DNA of 7,290 nucleotides from JAGTVG01 sp964389805 (GTDB lineage Bacteria; Bacteroidota; Bacteroidia; Cytophagales; Cyclobacteriaceae): positions 1 to 7,290 of the forward strand of contig CAYMFU010000290.1 in the NCBI GenBank assembly GCA_964389805.1, read 5' to 3'. Below the pieces are notes generated by a model that did not search any database, was not told the DNA's origin, and saw nothing but the letters and a program-made list of their open reading frames with translations. The number at the start of each line of letters is the position of its first letter. Within the stretch, counting starts at the first letter, position 1. Shown piece by piece: positions 6,020 to 7,290 of this stretch. Position numbers and translations under genes: made by a program.

Positions 6020-6982
6020 TTAATCGACTAGCGAGAATGCTTTGCTCATGGCATTATATGTTGCTTTAAGTGCATCTTCGTTGTCCATATCCCTTAAAGG
6101 CTGATTAAAAGGTTCCGCCCTTACAGGCCCATCGTATCCTATCTCAACTAATGCTTCCATAAAAGATTTGGTATCTATAATCCCAGTGGCCATCGGCAAT
6201 TCACGCTTTCCATCAATTTGTTCATCGGCAGTAAATCCTTTTCGGGCATCATTCAGGTCAACGGTAATGATTTTATCCTTATTCAATGCAAGAAGGTCTT
6301 CTTTGGTTTCTCCTGCACAAAACCAGTGGAATGTGTCGAGTTGGAAACCAACATTTGGTTCACCAATGGCATCTATTAATTCCAGGCATTCAGCCATAGT
6401 ATGTACAAAAGAGAACTTTTTGGCAGCCATAAGCGTTTTTGGGCCAACGTATTCTAATCCAAAACTAATTCCGTGATCACCTAATATCTTTACGGCTTCC
6501 TTAAGTCGACTAGCTTGTAGTTCCATATTTTGAAGGTAGGTCAGTGAATCGTGAGTAGGCATGATCCAGGTAGACATACGGGTTACGCCAGCTTTTTCGA
6601 GGGCGTTCGCGTGTTTTGGCAGTTCACTGATACCTTTGGTCTGGGCTTCTTCATCACCTCTGTAATTATAGGGCAATCCGGCAGCACCCCAGGTAATATT
6701 TTTTGACTTCATATTATCAAGAAAGGCTTTTATATCACCGTCGCTCCAATCTGCAAGAGTGCCAGAATATGGTATTATTGCTTCGAATCCGTGTTTGGCT
6801 GCTGCTTCCAGAAGTTCTTTTTGATTAAGGCTAACACCAATCGCTCCCGGATTTAAACTCATTCTGAATTTTCTATTGCCGTTTGGCGAGAAAGCTCTTA
6901 TTGAAGATAATGGTATTGCAGCAGCTACTGATGATAGTGTTGCCACTTTAATGAATGATCGACGATTTTTATTAAATTTCAT
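6020..6982 (-). CDS. Tat-exported TIM-barrel protein, sugar phosphate isomerase/epimerase-like
   Basis: This encodes 320 residues. A twin-arginine signal opens it (NRRSFIK, Arg7-Arg8, then VATLSSVAAAIPLSS), with a likely cut near SIRA-FS (30/31), so the protein acts in the periplasm and cannot be a cytoplasmic sugar-phosphate enzyme despite the family name. Residues about 40-315 form a xylose-isomerase-like (AP endonuclease 2) barrel. Likely metal ligands are Glu177 (FGLEYVGP), Asp216 (FQLDTFHW, with His219 nearby) and Glu290 (VRAEPF). At the third strand position, where relatives usually have His (VHxxD), this protein has VDLND, with Asp242. Exported relatives in Bacteroidota occur with Gfo/Idh/MocA dehydrogenases and act on oxidised (3-keto) sugars as epimerases, isomerases or lyases, so a role in periplasmic sugar conversion is inferred. 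The upstream gene encodes a propeller protein. The start at 6982 gives the intact Tat signal. Confidence 0.87.
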   Translation of the reverse strand: MKFNKNRRSFIKVATLSSVAAAIPLSSIRAFSPNGNRKFRMSLNPGAIGVSLNQKELLEAAAKHGFEAIIPYSGTLADWSDGDIKAFLDNMKSKNITWGAAGLPYNYRGDEEAQTKGISELPKHANALEKAGVTRMSTWIMPTHDSLTYLQNMELQASRLKEAVKILGDHGISFGLEYVGPKTLMAAKKFSFVHTMAECLELIDAIGEPNVGFQLDTFHWFCAGETKEDLLALNKDKIITVDLNDARKGFTADEQIDGKRELPMATGIIDTKSFMEALVEIGYDGPVRAEPFNQPLRDMDNEDALKATYNAMSKAFSLVD

Positions 6983-7020
6983 ATGATTTTAAGTTTAAAT
7001 TCGATGATATATGAGATTAA

Positions 7021-7052
7021 CAAATTTTATTTCTTAATTTTTCCTTTCTCAA
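7021..7052 (-). promoter_or_regulatory. Candidate promoter of the TIM-barrel gene
   Basis: On the minus strand TTG (7052-7050) is followed after 20 bases by TAAAATTTG (7029-7021). This resembles the Bacteroidota -7 box TAnnTTTG with one extra base in the middle. It lies 38 bases before the ATG at 6982, a reasonable leader length. It would allow the gene to be expressed apart from the propeller gene upstream. Confidence 0.4.
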
Positions 7053-7168
7053 CTCATGGATTCCTAACACCTACATTTAATGATTGTGCACTGAATCTAT
7101 CTTCTCCTCTCATGAACAATGTTCTATACCAATATGAACTATATCTACGTTCCCAAGTCTTCACCATC

Positions 7169-7290
7169 CTAAGATCCGATTTTATATAAATATTTACTAG
7201 TTCGTATAAGAATATTTCCATGCAGAATAACAGGTGTGGTCCAAATTTCCCCCTCCAGTTTGTTTTCTGACATAATGTCAAATTTTCTAC
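7169..7290 (-). CDS. C-terminal end of a PQQ-like beta-propeller protein (5' part outside window)
   Basis: The minus-strand frame from the right edge to a TAG at 7171-7169 gives 39 full codons, ending in GEIWTTPVILHGNILIRTSKYLYKIGS. This is the final blade of a PQQ/BamB-like propeller: the order Trp-x-(S/T)-Pro-Val-(I/V), a Gly-Asn turn, then IRT.KYLY.IG is the standard closing repeat of these proteins. Another frame here (7281-7054) is longer, but its protein looks like nothing known. Such proteins are usually exported, either as structural scaffolds or, where a full PQQ site exists, as quinoprotein dehydrogenases that can pass electrons to cytochrome c. The few residues present cannot show which. 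The next gene, on the same strand, starts 186 bases further on. Confidence 0.72.
   Translation of the reverse strand, partial: RKFDIMSENKLEGEIWTTPVILHGNILIRTSKYLYKIGS

Noticed and set aside
7121..7139. Imperfect hairpin GTTCTATA/TATGAAC after the propeller gene
   Set aside because: It has a bulge, a short stem and no U tract. It is likely chance in AT-rich DNA.
6983..7189. Plus-strand ORF of 68 codons
   Set aside because: It overlaps the propeller gene end and the candidate promoter of the TIM-barrel gene, and its sequence resembles no known protein.
7054..7281. Minus-strand ORF of 75 codons at the right edge
   Set aside because: Its protein has no recognisable pattern, while another minus frame over 7169-7290 reads as the closing blade of a PQQ-like propeller. 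The longer ORF is treated as a frame shadow.

Overview
The window looks like a chromosomal piece of a member of the Bacteroidota, most likely a marine or soil Cytophagales-type bacterium. The evidence is AT-rich DNA, start codons without Shine-Dalgarno sequences but with A/T-rich leaders, a TTG-N20-TAGATTTG promoter of the Bacteroidota type, a DUF4382 lipoprotein, and a very large FtsX/MacB-like permease with no ATPase gene beside it. The genus cannot be told from this sequence.

Almost everything is on the minus strand. In order of transcription (right to left) there are: the last 39 codons of a PQQ-like beta-propeller protein (7290-7169); a Tat-exported TIM-barrel protein of the sugar phosphate isomerase/epimerase type (6982-6020); a 327-base AT-rich spacer; an 826-residue ABC-type permease (5692-3212); a small periplasmic mono-haem cytochrome c (3109-2705); a doubtful short ORF (2640-2467); a Tat-exported GH5 glycoside hydrolase, probably a lipoprotein (2459-1299); and a DUF4382 lipoprotein (1063-215) with its own promoter. 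At the left edge the tail of a plus-strand gene (1-118) converges on the lipoprotein gene. A perfect 15-bp hairpin flanked by A and T runs (139-174) can end transcription from both sides.

Functionally, the exported proteins suggest periplasmic or outer-surface carbohydrate processing: a GH5 enzyme to cut glycans, a TIM-barrel sugar isomerase/epimerase/lyase-like enzyme, a cytochrome c that could take electrons from a sugar dehydrogenase, and a propeller protein. The permease probably belongs to the group that moves or extracts envelope substrates, or senses envelope stress, rather than importing sugars. Its separate spacing suggests an independent unit. No mobile element, CRISPR array, tRNA or rRNA was seen. 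The more unusual signals are a 10-bp palindrome (GTTATATAAC) shared by two intergenic regions, one copy lying on a promoter, and an Asp in place of the usual metal-site His in the TIM-barrel protein.
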